The position numbers and the translations under genes were made by a program. This document shows, in pieces, positions 6,667-13,920 of a stretch of 14,478 nucleotides of DNA. This DNA comes from JBBDXI01 sp040902425 (GTDB lineage: Bacteria; Planctomycetota; Phycisphaerae; Phycisphaerales; UBA1924), in NCBI GenBank assembly GCA_040902425.1, contig JBBDXI010000097.1:1-14478 (forward strand). Reading direction: 5' to 3'. How positions within the stretch are numbered: position 1 is the stretch's first letter; every line of letters begins with the position of its first letter. Under the pieces are notes generated by a model. The model saw only the letters and a list, made by a program, of their open reading frames with translations. It made no database searches and was not told the origin of the DNA.

Positions 6667-8034
6667 ATGGACCTCGCCGGCAAGCGAGTCACGGTGATGG
6701 GCCTCGGCCGCTTTGGCGGGGGCCTGGGCGTGACGCGCTGGCTGGTGTCGCAGGGCGCCGACGTGCTTGTGACCGACCTGGAGCCGGCAGAGAAGCTGGA
6801 GCAGTCGGTCGCGAAGCTCCGCGACCTGACGGATGCCGGCGCCGTCACGCTCCGCCTCGGCGAGCACAACGTCAGCGACTTCACGACGTGTGATCTGGTC
6901 ATCGCCAACCCGGCCGTGCCGCACCCGTGGGACAACCGCTTCCTGCGGGCCGCGAAGGCCGCGGGGGTCCCCGTGACGACCGAGATCGAGCTCGCGATCC
7001 AGCGCCTACCCGACCGGCGGCGGGTGATCGGGGTCACGGGCACGGCGGGCAAGAGCACCACGGCCGCACTCATCGCCCACATCCTGAAGGAGTGCGGGCA
7101 CACCGCGCACCTCGGCGGGAACATCGGCGGGTCGCTGCTGGGCGCGCCCGTCGGGCCGCGGGATTGGGTGGTGCTGGAACTCTCCAGTTTCATGCTCCAC
7201 TGGCTGGATGCGTGGTCGCCGCACGTGGCGGTAGTGACGAATATCGCCGACAACCACACCGACTGGCACGGGAGCTTCGAGCACTATCAACAGTCCAAGC
7301 AGCGGCTGCTGGAGTGGCAGGAGCCGGGCGATGCGGCGGTGCTTGCTCACAGCAGCGTCGCCGACTGGCCGCTGCGCCCGGGAGTCCGGCGCGTCGTCCT
7401 CGGGGCACGCGTGTTCGTCGGCCCGCTCCTGATCCCCGGCGCCCACAACCAGTCCAATGCCGCCGCGGCCACGGAGGCCGTTCTGACCTTGGGCATCGAC
7501 GGCCTCGACCGCGCCCGTGCTGCGCGAGCCGCGTCCGCCTTCGCCGGGCTCCCCCACCGCCTCCAGATGGTGGCCTCAAGACCGACGGCGGGCGGGGAAG
7601 CGGTCCGGTTCTACAACGACTCCAAGAGCACGACGCCCGAGGCGACGCTCTTCGCCCTGCGCGCGCTCGGCTGGGACCCGGACAGCGGCGCACGCGGACC
7701 GATCCACCTGATCGCGGGCGGCTACGACAAGCGGGCGGAGCTGCATCCCATCGCCCACAGCGCCGGCAGCATCGCGGGGCTGTACACCATCGGGGCGACG
7801 GGGGACCGGATCGCGGACCTCCGCGAGACGGCTTGCGGCCGGGCCGAGCCCCACAACGTCGTCCGCTGCGGCACGCTGGAGCAGGCCATCCGAGAGATCG
7901 TGCCGCGCCTCCGCCCCGGCGACATCGTCCTCCTCAGCCCCGGCTGCGCCTCCTGGGACCAGTTCGCCAACTACGAGGAGCGGGGCGACCTCTTCACGCG
8001 CCTCGCCCGCGAGGCCGCGGCCGGAGGCCGCTGA
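6667..8034 (+). CDS. murD: UDP-N-acetylmuramoyl-L-alanine--D-glutamate ligase
   Basis: MurD uses ATP to add D-glutamate to UDP-MurNAc-L-alanine in cytoplasmic peptidoglycan synthesis. The 455 residues show the N-terminal Rossmann-like UDP-binding domain (VTVMGLGRFGGGLG, 8-21) and the ATP domain with P-loop GVTGTAGKST at 122-131. ELSSF at 171-175, NIADNHTDWHG at 192-202 and the likely carbamylated lysine K211 (QQSKQRLLEW) follow. The C-terminal domain has PGAHNQSNAAAA, GLPHR at 294-298, YNDSKSTT at 316-323 and LLSPGCASWDQFANYEERG at 422-440, which is close to the MurD signature SP(A)CASxDQFxNxxxRG. The usual Mur ligase P-loop Asn (GTNGKST) is Ala127 here. The ATG follows the aminotransferase stop by 2 bp. 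Confidence 0.95.
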   Translation: MDLAGKRVTVMGLGRFGGGLGVTRWLVSQGADVLVTDLEPAEKLEQSVAKLRDLTDAGAVTLRLGEHNVSDFTTCDLVIANPAVPHPWDNRFLRAAKAAGVPVTTEIELAIQRLPDRRRVIGVTGTAGKSTTAALIAHILKECGHTAHLGGNIGGSLLGAPVGPRDWVVLELSSFMLHWLDAWSPHVAVVTNIADNHTDWHGSFEHYQQSKQRLLEWQEPGDAAVLAHSSVADWPLRPGVRRVVLGARVFVGPLLIPGAHNQSNAAAATEAVLTLGIDGLDRARAARAASAFAGLPHRLQMVASRPTAGGEAVRFYNDSKSTTPEATLFALRALGWDPDSGARGPIHLIAGGYDKRAELHPIAHSAGSIAGLYTIGATGDRIADLRETACGRAEPHNVVRCGTLEQAIREIVPRLRPGDIVLLSPGCASWDQFANYEERGDLFTRLAREAAAGGR

Positions 8035-8084
8035 TCCGCCGGGGCCGCGCCCCGCCAACAATCGACCGGCCCAGGAGCACCGCC

Positions 8085-8975
8085 ATGAGAGGGGCAGGAC
8101 CGCACCACCGTGTCGTCGCCGCCGGACTGCTGGCCCTCGCGGCGCTCGCCTCGTGCGAGAGCGGCCGGCCGGTGGCCGCGCCGCCGCCCGCGCCCCCCGA
8201 GGCCCAGGGGAAGACCAGCGTGCTGGAGCGGGCCATGCACGGGCAGGGGAGCGAGCCGCCCCATCGCGCCCCGACCGCCCCGCCGGGTCCGGAGGCCCGC
8301 CCGGCCACTCCGACGACGACGGCCGCCACGGGAGGAGCGAAGGAAGCCCTCCCCGGCATCCGCATCGACCGCGCCGCCCGCACGGTCGAGTTCGAGGGCA
8401 CCGTCCCCATCGACTGCCACGACCCGCGCACGCCCCGCGTCTACCTGGAGGTCGCCGTCTGCACGCCCGACACCAAGGAGCACGAGGCCCTGGTGGTCAC
8501 CCGCGCGAAGCCGTCGGATGTCCACGCGGCCCTGCTGGCGGTGGGGCTGGAGCCCGGGGAGCCCGGCCGGTGGACGTGGGAGGACAAGAAGCTGATCTCG
8601 CACCCGCCGCGCGGGGCCGCCGTCGAGGTGCTCTTCTCCTGGCGCGACACCTCGGGGTCGCAGCGGCTGTCGCCCGCGACCGACTGGGTGATCAGCGCCG
8701 AGACCCGCGCCCCCTTCGCCAGCGCTGCGCCCGGCAACGCCGGCTGGGTCTTCGCCGGATCGCGGTTCGTCCCCCGCGAGGGCGTCGAGCGCTACGACGC
8801 CGACGGCACGGGCACGCTCATCGGCCTCTGCACCTTCGGCACCGAGACCATCGCCTGGAAGCGGGTGATCAGCCCCGAGGCCGAGGTCGAGGAGCCCGAG
8901 TGGATCGCCGACCCGGCAAAGGTCCCCCCGCGGGGAACGCAGGTGACCGTGCGGATCCGGGCGCTCGCCCCCTGA
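8085..8975 (+). CDS. YdjY-domain lipoprotein
   Basis: The start is ATG 8085, set by AGGAG at 8073-8077, seven bases before it. The 296-residue product begins with a lipoprotein signal: RVVAAGLLALAALASC with lipobox LASC and the lipidated Cys at residue 24. A Pro/Ala-rich, probably unstructured linker (about 27-90) follows. The folded part begins near PGIRIDRAARTVEFEGTVP and contains KEHEALVVTRAKPSDVHAAL, AVGLEPGEPG, AVEVLFSW and GWVFAGSRFVP. This pattern matches the YdjY-domain family found in planctomycetes; its biochemical role is not known. It should sit on a membrane facing the periplasm. It is 50 bp after murD and may be co-transcribed. It converges on the protease gene with 12 bp between. 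Confidence 0.8.
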   Translation: MRGAGPHHRVVAAGLLALAALASCESGRPVAAPPPAPPEAQGKTSVLERAMHGQGSEPPHRAPTAPPGPEARPATPTTTAATGGAKEALPGIRIDRAARTVEFEGTVPIDCHDPRTPRVYLEVAVCTPDTKEHEALVVTRAKPSDVHAALLAVGLEPGEPGRWTWEDKKLISHPPRGAAVEVLFSWRDTSGSQRLSPATDWVISAETRAPFASAAPGNAGWVFAGSRFVPREGVERYDADGTGTLIGLCTFGTETIAWKRVISPEAEVEEPEWIADPAKVPPRGTQVTVRIRALAP

Positions 8976-8979
8976 GGGC

Positions 8980-8989
8980 AGCCGCGGCT
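8980..8989. repeat. 10-bp palindrome at a convergent gene junction
   Basis: AGCCGCGGCT is exactly self-complementary and lies between the lipoprotein stop and the protease stop on the other strand, overlapping the latter. With no loop and no T run it is a poor terminator candidate and may be chance. Confidence 0.2.
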
Positions 8990-10424
8990 ACCGGCTCGTC
9001 CGCACCTCGATCGTCTTCGTCTCGCTCGTGCCCGACGCCTCGTCCGTCTGGGCGACGACGAACGGCACCGCCCGCCCCAGCAGCAGCCCGTGCTCCGCCG
9101 CGTTCAGATACACATCGCCCCGGCGCGAGACCGCCGTCCCGCCCACGCTCTGAATGAGCTGCCCGTCGGCGAACCCCGCCTCCGCCGCCGCCGAGCCGTT
9201 GATGACATCCGCCACCACCGGGCCGCGCCTCGTGTCGGCCATGAGCAGGCCGTAGCGGACCAGGGCGCCCGCCGCGGCCGTTCGGGCGAGGTCCTCGGGC
9301 GGGTACTCGCCGAGCGTGACCGTGAACTCGCGGGGCTCCCGCTGGCGCAGGCCGTTGACCGCGATCTGCTCGCCCGGGCGCATGGCGGTGACCACCGAGC
9401 GCAGGACCTCGCTGCCCGTCACGGGCTGGCCGGCGATGGTGGTGATCAGGTCGCCGGGCCGGATGCCGGCGCGGTCCGCCGGGCCGTCCGGCAGGACGGT
9501 CGCGACGCGGAACCCCGTGCCCCGGATGGAAGGCTCGTAGACCAGCGGGTCGTCCCCCCCCTGCCACGAGATCCCCAGGAAGCCGCGCGCGACGCGCCCG
9601 CGGGTGATGAGCTGGTCCACCACCGACTCGATTGTCCCCAGCGGGATCGCGAAGCTGATCCCCGCCGACTGGCCCTCCGTGGTCCCCTGGCTCTCGCGAC
9701 CCGTGGCGATGGCCACGTTCATCCCGATCACCCGGCCCTTGATGTCGACCAGCGGTCCGCCGGAGTTGCCCGGGTTCACCGCGGCGTCGGTCTGGATGAA
9801 GTTGGTGAAGCCGCCGAACTCGACCGCCGCGATCGCGTCCCGCCCCAGCCCGCTGACGATCCCCTCGCTCATCGAGAACTTGAAGCCGAACGGCGAGCCG
9901 AAGACGAACACGCGGTCGCCCTGCTGGGGCTGGACACCCGTCGCCCGCCGAACCGGGAACGTGCCCGCATCCGGGTCCACCTTCAGCACGGCGATGTCCG
10001 TGTACGGGTCGGCGAGGAAGATGCCGGCGCCTCCCACGTCCTCGGCCTCGGCCACCCGCCCGTCGGCGAACTGGACGCTGATCCTGTCCGCCCCGCGGAC
10101 GACGTGGGCGTTGGTGATGATGTGGCCCCCGCCGTCGTAGACCCAGCCCGAGCCGGTCGCCCGGCCCGGCCCGCGCCTGGAGCCCCGCGCCGGCGTGACC
10201 TCGAGGTGCACCACCGACGGCCGGACCGACTCGGCCACGCCCCGCGCAGCCCGGTTGATCCGCTCCAGGATGTCGTCGTCGTCGAGCGCCCGCTGCGCCA
10301 GCACGATGCGGGCCTCGGTCTGGGCAGACCCCAGCCGTCGCACCGCCGCCGGCCCGGCCAGCAGCACCACCACCACCGTCAGCAGAACCACGAACGCCGG
10401 CCCGTACGCGACAAATCGGCGCAT
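8988..10424 (-). CDS. Deg/HtrA-type trypsin-like serine protease with two PDZ domains
   Basis: The 478-residue product starts at ATG 10424 after an AAGGG ribosome site. Residues 8-25 form one hydrophobic segment (signal anchor), placing the protease in the periplasm. The trypsin fold has the triad H107 (ITNAHVVRG), D143 (PYTDIAVLKV) and S221 (NPGNSGGPL), with GSGWVYDGGG before it and AGISFAIPLGTI after. PDZ1 runs from about FLGISWQ (268) through GPADRAGIRPGDLITTIAGQPV; PDZ2 covers about 385-470 (VVADVINGSAAAEAGFADGQLI). Architecture and residues fit the DegP/DegS/HtrA family for protein quality control or regulated proteolysis; which member it corresponds to cannot be said. It follows panB by 14 bp on the same strand, so the two are probably co-transcribed. 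Confidence 0.93.
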   Translation of the reverse strand: MRRFVAYGPAFVVLLTVVVVLLAGPAAVRRLGSAQTEARIVLAQRALDDDDILERINRAARGVAESVRPSVVHLEVTPARGSRRGPGRATGSGWVYDGGGHIITNAHVVRGADRISVQFADGRVAEAEDVGGAGIFLADPYTDIAVLKVDPDAGTFPVRRATGVQPQQGDRVFVFGSPFGFKFSMSEGIVSGLGRDAIAAVEFGGFTNFIQTDAAVNPGNSGGPLVDIKGRVIGMNVAIATGRESQGTTEGQSAGISFAIPLGTIESVVDQLITRGRVARGFLGISWQGGDDPLVYEPSIRGTGFRVATVLPDGPADRAGIRPGDLITTIAGQPVTGSEVLRSVVTAMRPGEQIAVNGLRQREPREFTVTLGEYPPEDLARTAAAGALVRYGLLMADTRRGPVVADVINGSAAAEAGFADGQLIQSVGGTAVSRRGDVYLNAAEHGLLLGRAVPFVVAQTDEASGTSETKTIEVRTSR

Positions 10425-10438
10425 GTGCTTTCACCCTT

Positions 10439-11386
10439 CTAGTGTGTGCGCTCCCCGCCCGGCCCGGGGCGCGGCCGCCCCGGCTCGCTCCGCTTCTCCG
10501 TCCCGCCCCCGCCCCCCCCCAGCTTCTCCGCCTCCCCGCGCTTCATCGAGTACCGCTGCCCGCCGAGCCGGCCCTCGCGGACCCGGACCACCCAATCCTC
10601 CGCCGCCCGGCGGATCTCCTCGCCCAGGGCCGCACCCGGCTCCGCGAACCTGGGGGCATGATCGGTCAATCCGAGCAGGTCGTGCAGCACGAGCACCTGC
10701 CCATGGCAGGATGTCCCCGCCCCGATCCCGATCACCGGCACCGACGTCGCCCCCAGCACCCGCTCCGCGACCTCATCCGGCACCGCCTCCAGCAGGAGCA
10801 TCACGCACCCGGCCTTCTCGAGCGCCGCGGCGTCGCGCACGATCTGCTCGGCCTCGCCGGCGGTCCGCCCCGCGGCCCCGTACCCGCCCTTGAGCGTCGC
10901 CAGCTGCGGCCGGCTGCCGACGTGCCCGCACACGGGCACGCCCCCCCGGGCCATCCGCCCGATCAGGGGCGCGAAGCTCTCATCCGCCTCGATCTTGACC
11001 ACATCCGCGAGGCCCTCGGTGAGGAACCGGCCCGCGTTCAGGATGGCTTCGCCCTCGTCGGCCTGGTAGCTCATGAAGGGCATGTCGCCCATCACCAGCG
11101 TCCGCGGGGCGCCCCGCTTCACCGCCGCCGTCAGGGCCAGCAGCACCTCCAGCGGCATGTCGATCGTCCGCTCATACCCCAGGATCACCTCGGCCGCCGT
11201 GTCCCCCACCAGCAGCACCGGCACCCCCGCCCGCTGCAGCCAGCGGGCCGTGGTCGCGTCGTAGCAGGTGAGGCAGGCGAACGGCTCCCCGGCCGCGGCC
11301 ATGCGCTGGATGGTCTTCAGCGTCACCGGGGCCGGGGGATCAACCTCGCCGAGGGCCGGGTCGTAGATCGCGTCGCGGGGGTCCAC
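10439..11386 (-). CDS. panB: 3-methyl-2-oxobutanoate hydroxymethyltransferase
   Basis: PanB transfers a hydroxymethyl group from methylene-tetrahydrofolate to 2-oxoisovalerate, giving ketopantoate for pantothenate and coenzyme A. The match is strong: CLTCYDATTARWL, LVGDT (D62), RGAPRTLVMGDMPFMSYQ (D101), VVKIEA (E133), VPVCGHVGSRPQ, GGYGAAGRT, LLLEAVP (E200, catalytic base) and VPVIGIGAGTSCHGQVLVLHDLLG. The metal ligands corresponding to E. coli D45, D84 and E114 are all present. I chose GTG 11386 (315 residues); an internal ATG at residue 29 is the alternative, and the frame also extends upstream to 11509 with unlike sequence. The E. coli protein has 264 residues. The extra length is at both ends, including a Gly/Pro/Arg tail from about 282 with six Gly in a row encoded by a G9 tract. 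It is followed closely by the protease gene. Confidence 0.93.
   Translation of the reverse strand: MDPRDAIYDPALGEVDPPAPVTLKTIQRMAAAGEPFACLTCYDATTARWLQRAGVPVLLVGDTAAEVILGYERTIDMPLEVLLALTAAVKRGAPRTLVMGDMPFMSYQADEGEAILNAGRFLTEGLADVVKIEADESFAPLIGRMARGGVPVCGHVGSRPQLATLKGGYGAAGRTAGEAEQIVRDAAALEKAGCVMLLLEAVPDEVAERVLGATSVPVIGIGAGTSCHGQVLVLHDLLGLTDHAPRFAEPGAALGEEIRRAAEDWVVRVREGRLGGQRYSMKRGEAEKLGGGGGGTEKRSEPGRPRPGPGGERTH
10502..10520 (-). repeat. G9-G5-G3 homopolymer tract within panB
   Basis: On the coding strand, runs of nine, five and three G are separated by single C bases. The tract encodes the poly-Gly part of the PanB tail. It is both quadruplex-prone and a likely site of polymerase slippage or sequencing error. 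Confidence 0.6.
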
Positions 11387-11490
11387 GGCGGAACTATAGG
11401 GATGTGCACCCGGGCCACCGGTTTGGCCGCCTTCGATGGCCTGGTGCGCACCGGGAGCGGCCGTCGCGGCCCAACCGGTGCCACGAACCA
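11387..11490. other. Spacer upstream of panB
   Basis: This 104-bp spacer separates panB from the tail-anchored protein gene on the minus strand. A TATAGT hexamer ends six bases before the panB GTG, so a leaderless panB transcript is possible. No convincing -35 box was found, so this is a weak promoter call. Confidence 0.25.
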
Positions 11491-11991
11491 CTACCCGCCC
11501 CGCATCCACATCAGCACCCCCCCCAGCATCGCCATCCCGATCCCGGCCGCGACCGCCAGCAGGCGGATCGCCTGATCGCGCGTCGATGAGGCCGCCGCTT
11601 CACGCGCCGCCGGGACAAGCACCAGCCGGTCCTCGGTCATCCGCCCGAGCACGGGCAGGCCGCTGCGGGCCGAGTCCTGCACGATCGCGATCACCAGGTT
11701 GGCGTCGAACGGCCGCAGGCCCAGGCCCACCGCCATCGAGACGAGCTTGCGCCGATGGTCCGGCCGCAGGATGGCGGCCCGCCCACCGTCCAGCAGTTGC
11801 GAGGTCCGCACCGCCAGGACCCAGCGTGCATCAAACGGCTCGATCCCAGTTTGAATTCCCACCGCGAGTCGGTTCTCGGACCGTACGCGCCGGGCGGCTC
11901 TGTGGCCCCGGGTCAACGGCTGCGCCTCGGGGAGCGCGGATTCGTTGACCAGACGCAACGCCGGGGCATGCGCCGTGGCCGGGGTCATCAT
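11491..11991 (-). CDS. Unrecognised tail-anchored protein with an internal PFDA duplication
   Basis: I do not recognise this 166-residue protein. Its clearest feature is an internal repeat: residues 43-69 (AVGIQTGIEPFDARWVLAV and on) resemble 87-111 (AVGLGLRPFDANLVIAIV and on), sharing AVG..G(I/L)xPFDAxxVxA(V/I). The N-terminal 40 residues are variable and basic near 28-37. Residues 141-163 (AIRLLAVAAGIGMAMLGGVLMWM) form a single C-terminal membrane segment with only MRGG beyond, so the protein should be anchored with most of it in the cytoplasm. The start is one of two adjacent ATGs at 11991/11988; no strong ribosome site is seen. It lies 40 bp after rplQ and 104 bp before panB on the same strand. 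Coding is supported by the coherent repeat and membrane segment, but no family is named. Confidence 0.7.
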   Translation of the reverse strand: MMTPATAHAPALRLVNESALPEAQPLTRGHRAARRVRSENRLAVGIQTGIEPFDARWVLAVRTSQLLDGGRAAILRPDHRRKLVSMAVGLGLRPFDANLVIAIVQDSARSGLPVLGRMTEDRLVLVPAAREAAASSTRDQAIRLLAVAAGIGMAMLGGVLMWMRGG

Positions 11992-12031
11992 GCTCAGTCT
12001 ACTGCATCCCGCGTGCCGCGCGGGCGCAGGA

Positions 12032-12658
12032 TCAGGTCGTCGCCGCCTCGGCCTTGCCCTTGCGCAGCTTCGCCGCGAAGGCCGTCCGCTTGTCGGCGAT
12101 GCGCCGGCGGGTGCTCGGCTGGCCGCCGATCTCCGGGCCCTCCTCGGCGCCGACGAACTGCAGCACGCACAGCTCCGTCCCGTCGCCCACGCGGTGCCGG
12201 CCCAGCTTGACGATGCGGGTGTACCCGCCCGGCCGGTCGCGGAAGCGCGGCGCCACGTGCTCGAAGATGTGCCTCACGAGCTTCGGGGCCGCCCGCAGCT
12301 CGCCGTAGCGGTTCCGCTCCACCTGCGAGCCCTCGGGCAGGTCGAAGAACTGCGACGCGTGCTCCCGCAGCTTGCCCACCTGCTCCTTCTCCGCGTCGCC
12401 CGCGTTCTTGGGCAGGTACAGCCAGTCGAAGCTGCGCCGGTCCCCGCCCAGCTTGCTCGCCACCAGCCGGCGCGCGTGGATGTCGCCCCGCTTCGCCAGC
12501 GTGACGATCTTCTCGACCAGCGGCTGCGCCGCCTTGGCCTTGGGCAGCGTGGTGACCACCTGCCCGTGCTCGAACACGCCGAAGGCGATGTGCCGCAGCG
12601 TGCTCGTCCGGTGACTGCGGGTCCTGCCCAGCTTCGATCCTGCTTTGCGGTGACGCAT
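12032..12658 (-). CDS. rplQ: 50S ribosomal protein L17, enlarged
   Basis: L17 is a large-subunit protein near the peptide exit tunnel. The start ATG 12658 gives the canonical MRHRKAGSKLGRTRSHR, with AGGGA about 9 bases upstream. The product has 208 residues, against 127 in E. coli. Core segments are present: VVTTLPKAKAAQPLVEKIVTLAK (34-56), HARRLVASKL (61-70), LVRHIFEHVAPRF (127-139) and RPGGYTRIVKLGRHRVGD (142-159). Between residues 71 and 126 lies an insertion of about 55 residues (starting GGDRRSFDWLYLPKNAGDAE) exactly where E. coli L17 passes directly to the LFNELGPRF helix. There is also a basic C-terminal extension of roughly 35 residues. It follows rpoA, as usual. Confidence 0.95.
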   Translation of the reverse strand: MRHRKAGSKLGRTRSHRTSTLRHIAFGVFEHGQVVTTLPKAKAAQPLVEKIVTLAKRGDIHARRLVASKLGGDRRSFDWLYLPKNAGDAEKEQVGKLREHASQFFDLPEGSQVERNRYGELRAAPKLVRHIFEHVAPRFRDRPGGYTRIVKLGRHRVGDGTELCVLQFVGAEEGPEIGGQPSTRRRIADKRTAFAAKLRKGKAEAATT

Positions 12659-12697
12659 GGCTCTGTCCCTGCTTTCTTCCGGCTTTCGTCCGGGTGC

Positions 12698-12730
12698 CAC
12701 TGCTCGCGGCGTCTCCGCCGCGCAGCAGTG
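12698..12730. repeat. Long imperfect inverted repeat between rpoA and rplQ
   Basis: CACTGCT-CGCGGCG pairs with CGCCGCG-C-AGCAGTG across a short apex containing TCT, giving a 14-bp stem with one bulged base. It lies 40 bp upstream of rplQ. No T run follows. It may be a transcript-processing or attenuation hairpin, or a dispersed extragenic palindrome. Confidence 0.6.
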
Positions 12731-12741
12731 CCGATTCAAAC

Positions 12742-12769
12742 AGAGGCAGGGGCGTTGACCCGTGCCTCT
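12742..12769. repeat. Inverted repeat just after rpoA
   Basis: AGAGGCA (12742-12748) pairs with TGCCTCT (12763-12769), with a further three G-C pairs inside after one mismatch. It begins 8 bases after the rpoA stop on the minus strand. There is no following T run, so termination is not shown. Confidence 0.5.
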
Positions 12770-12777
12770 CCAGTTCC

Positions 12778-13800
12778 TTACTGCGCCGGGGCCGGCGGCG
12801 GCGCCGGCTGCTGGAACCCCTCGGGCATCTCCATCCCCAGCGTCAGCGTCATGTCCTCCAGCTTCCGCTTCACCTCACGCAGGCTCGTGCGCCCGAACGA
12901 GCGGAGCTTCAGCAGGTCCTGCTCGGTCATCTGCACCAGCTGCCCCACCGTCTCGATCCGGGCGCTCTCCAGGCAGTTGCTCGCCCGCACCGACAGCTCC
13001 ATCTCGCTGATCGGCATGTTCAGCTTGCGGATCAGCTCCTCGTCCACGCCGGCCGCGGCCGCCGCCTCCTCCGTCACCCGGTCGCTGCCGAGCTCGAAGT
13101 ACTGGACGAAGGGGTTGAGGTGCTTGCGGAGGATCTTGGCGGCCTCAACGAGCGCCATCTCCGGGCTGATCGTGCCGTTGGTCCAGATCTCCAGCGTGAG
13201 CTTGTCGTAGTTCGTCCGCTGGCCAACGCGGGTGTCCTCGACCTTGTACCGCACCCGCTGCACCGGGCTGAAGATCGCGTCCACGGGGATCAGGCCGATC
13301 TCCTGGTCCTCGCGGCTGTTGAACTGCTCGCTCGCCGGGACGTACCCGCGCCCCTTGCTGACCCGGAACTCCATCTCGAACTCGCGCTTGTCCGTCAGCG
13401 TGGCGATCACCAGGTCCTTGTTCAGGATGGTGATGGAGGGGTCGGCCTCGATGAGGTCGGCGGTGACCTCGCCGGGGCCCATGGCCGCGAGCTTCATCGT
13501 CCTGGGCTCGTCGCCCTCCAGCTTCACGACCAGGTTCTTGACGTTGAGGATGATGTCGGTGACATCCTCCAGGACGCCGGGCATCGAGCTGAACTCGTGC
13601 TGGACGCCCTTGACCTTGACGGAGGTGATGGCGGCCCCCTCCAGGGAGGAGAGCAGCACCCGCCGCAGGCCGTTGCCCACGGTGGTCCCGAAGCCGCGCT
13701 CGAACGGCTCGACGGAGAAGCGCCCGAACACGTCGCTCTTGAACTTCGGGTCGGTGACTACGTGCGACGGCAGTTCCAGCCCACGCCAGCGGACTCGCAT
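12778..13800 (-). CDS. rpoA: DNA-directed RNA polymerase subunit alpha
   Basis: The alpha dimer scaffolds RNA polymerase assembly and its C-terminal domain contacts promoters and activators. The 340-residue product has the N-terminal assembly domain (SVEPFERGFGTTVGNGLRRV at 29-48; NFxxxE-type region GRGYVPASEQFN at 150-161; PVDAIFSPVQRVRYKVE at 172-188; LEIWTNGTISPEMALVEAAKIL). A linker of about residues 238-255 follows, then the C-terminal helix-hairpin domain (VRASNCLESARIETVGQLVQ at 271-290, LLKLRSFGRTSLREVKRKL at 297-314, LGMEMPEGF). R272 and N275 match E. coli R265 and N268, which contact UP-element DNA. The tail is Pro/Ala-rich. The start ATG 13800 has only a weak GGAAG upstream. Confidence 0.98.
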   Translation of the reverse strand: MRVRWRGLELPSHVVTDPKFKSDVFGRFSVEPFERGFGTTVGNGLRRVLLSSLEGAAITSVKVKGVQHEFSSMPGVLEDVTDIILNVKNLVVKLEGDEPRTMKLAAMGPGEVTADLIEADPSITILNKDLVIATLTDKREFEMEFRVSKGRGYVPASEQFNSREDQEIGLIPVDAIFSPVQRVRYKVEDTRVGQRTNYDKLTLEIWTNGTISPEMALVEAAKILRKHLNPFVQYFELGSDRVTEEAAAAAGVDEELIRKLNMPISEMELSVRASNCLESARIETVGQLVQMTEQDLLKLRSFGRTSLREVKRKLEDMTLTLGMEMPEGFQQPAPPPAPAQ

Positions 13801-13861
13801 GGTGATCTTCCAGTTCAGCAGGGGCCAAGGAGGCTCTGGCGCTTCCGGTTCACGGGTGGCA

Positions 13862-13883
13862 CCCGCCGCTGCTGACCGGCGGG
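13862..13883. repeat. Inverted repeat upstream of rpoA
   Basis: CCCGCCG (13862-13868) pairs with CGGCGGG (13877-13883) across an 8-base loop, CTGCTGAC. It lies 62 bp before the rpoA start in the spacer after rpsK. It could be an mRNA hairpin affecting rpoA translation or processing. Confidence 0.45.
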
Positions 13884-13920
13884 GCCCCCTTCTGTCCGGG
13901 GCGCGACTCTCAAAGCGAGC

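Noticed and set aside
6927..8084. Upstream extension of the lipoprotein frame over murD
   Set aside because: The sequence is Arg/Pro-rich and overlaps murD. The lipoprotein signal and ribosome site put the start at 8085.
8153..9157. Alternative plus-strand frame over the lipoprotein and protease end
   Set aside because: Its product is an Arg/Gly/His/Pro-rich shadow that runs across two convergent real genes.
12694..13875. Plus-strand open frame of 393 codons opposite rpoA
   Set aside because: It is antisense to rpoA, whose product is unmistakable; the antisense product has no recognisable domain.
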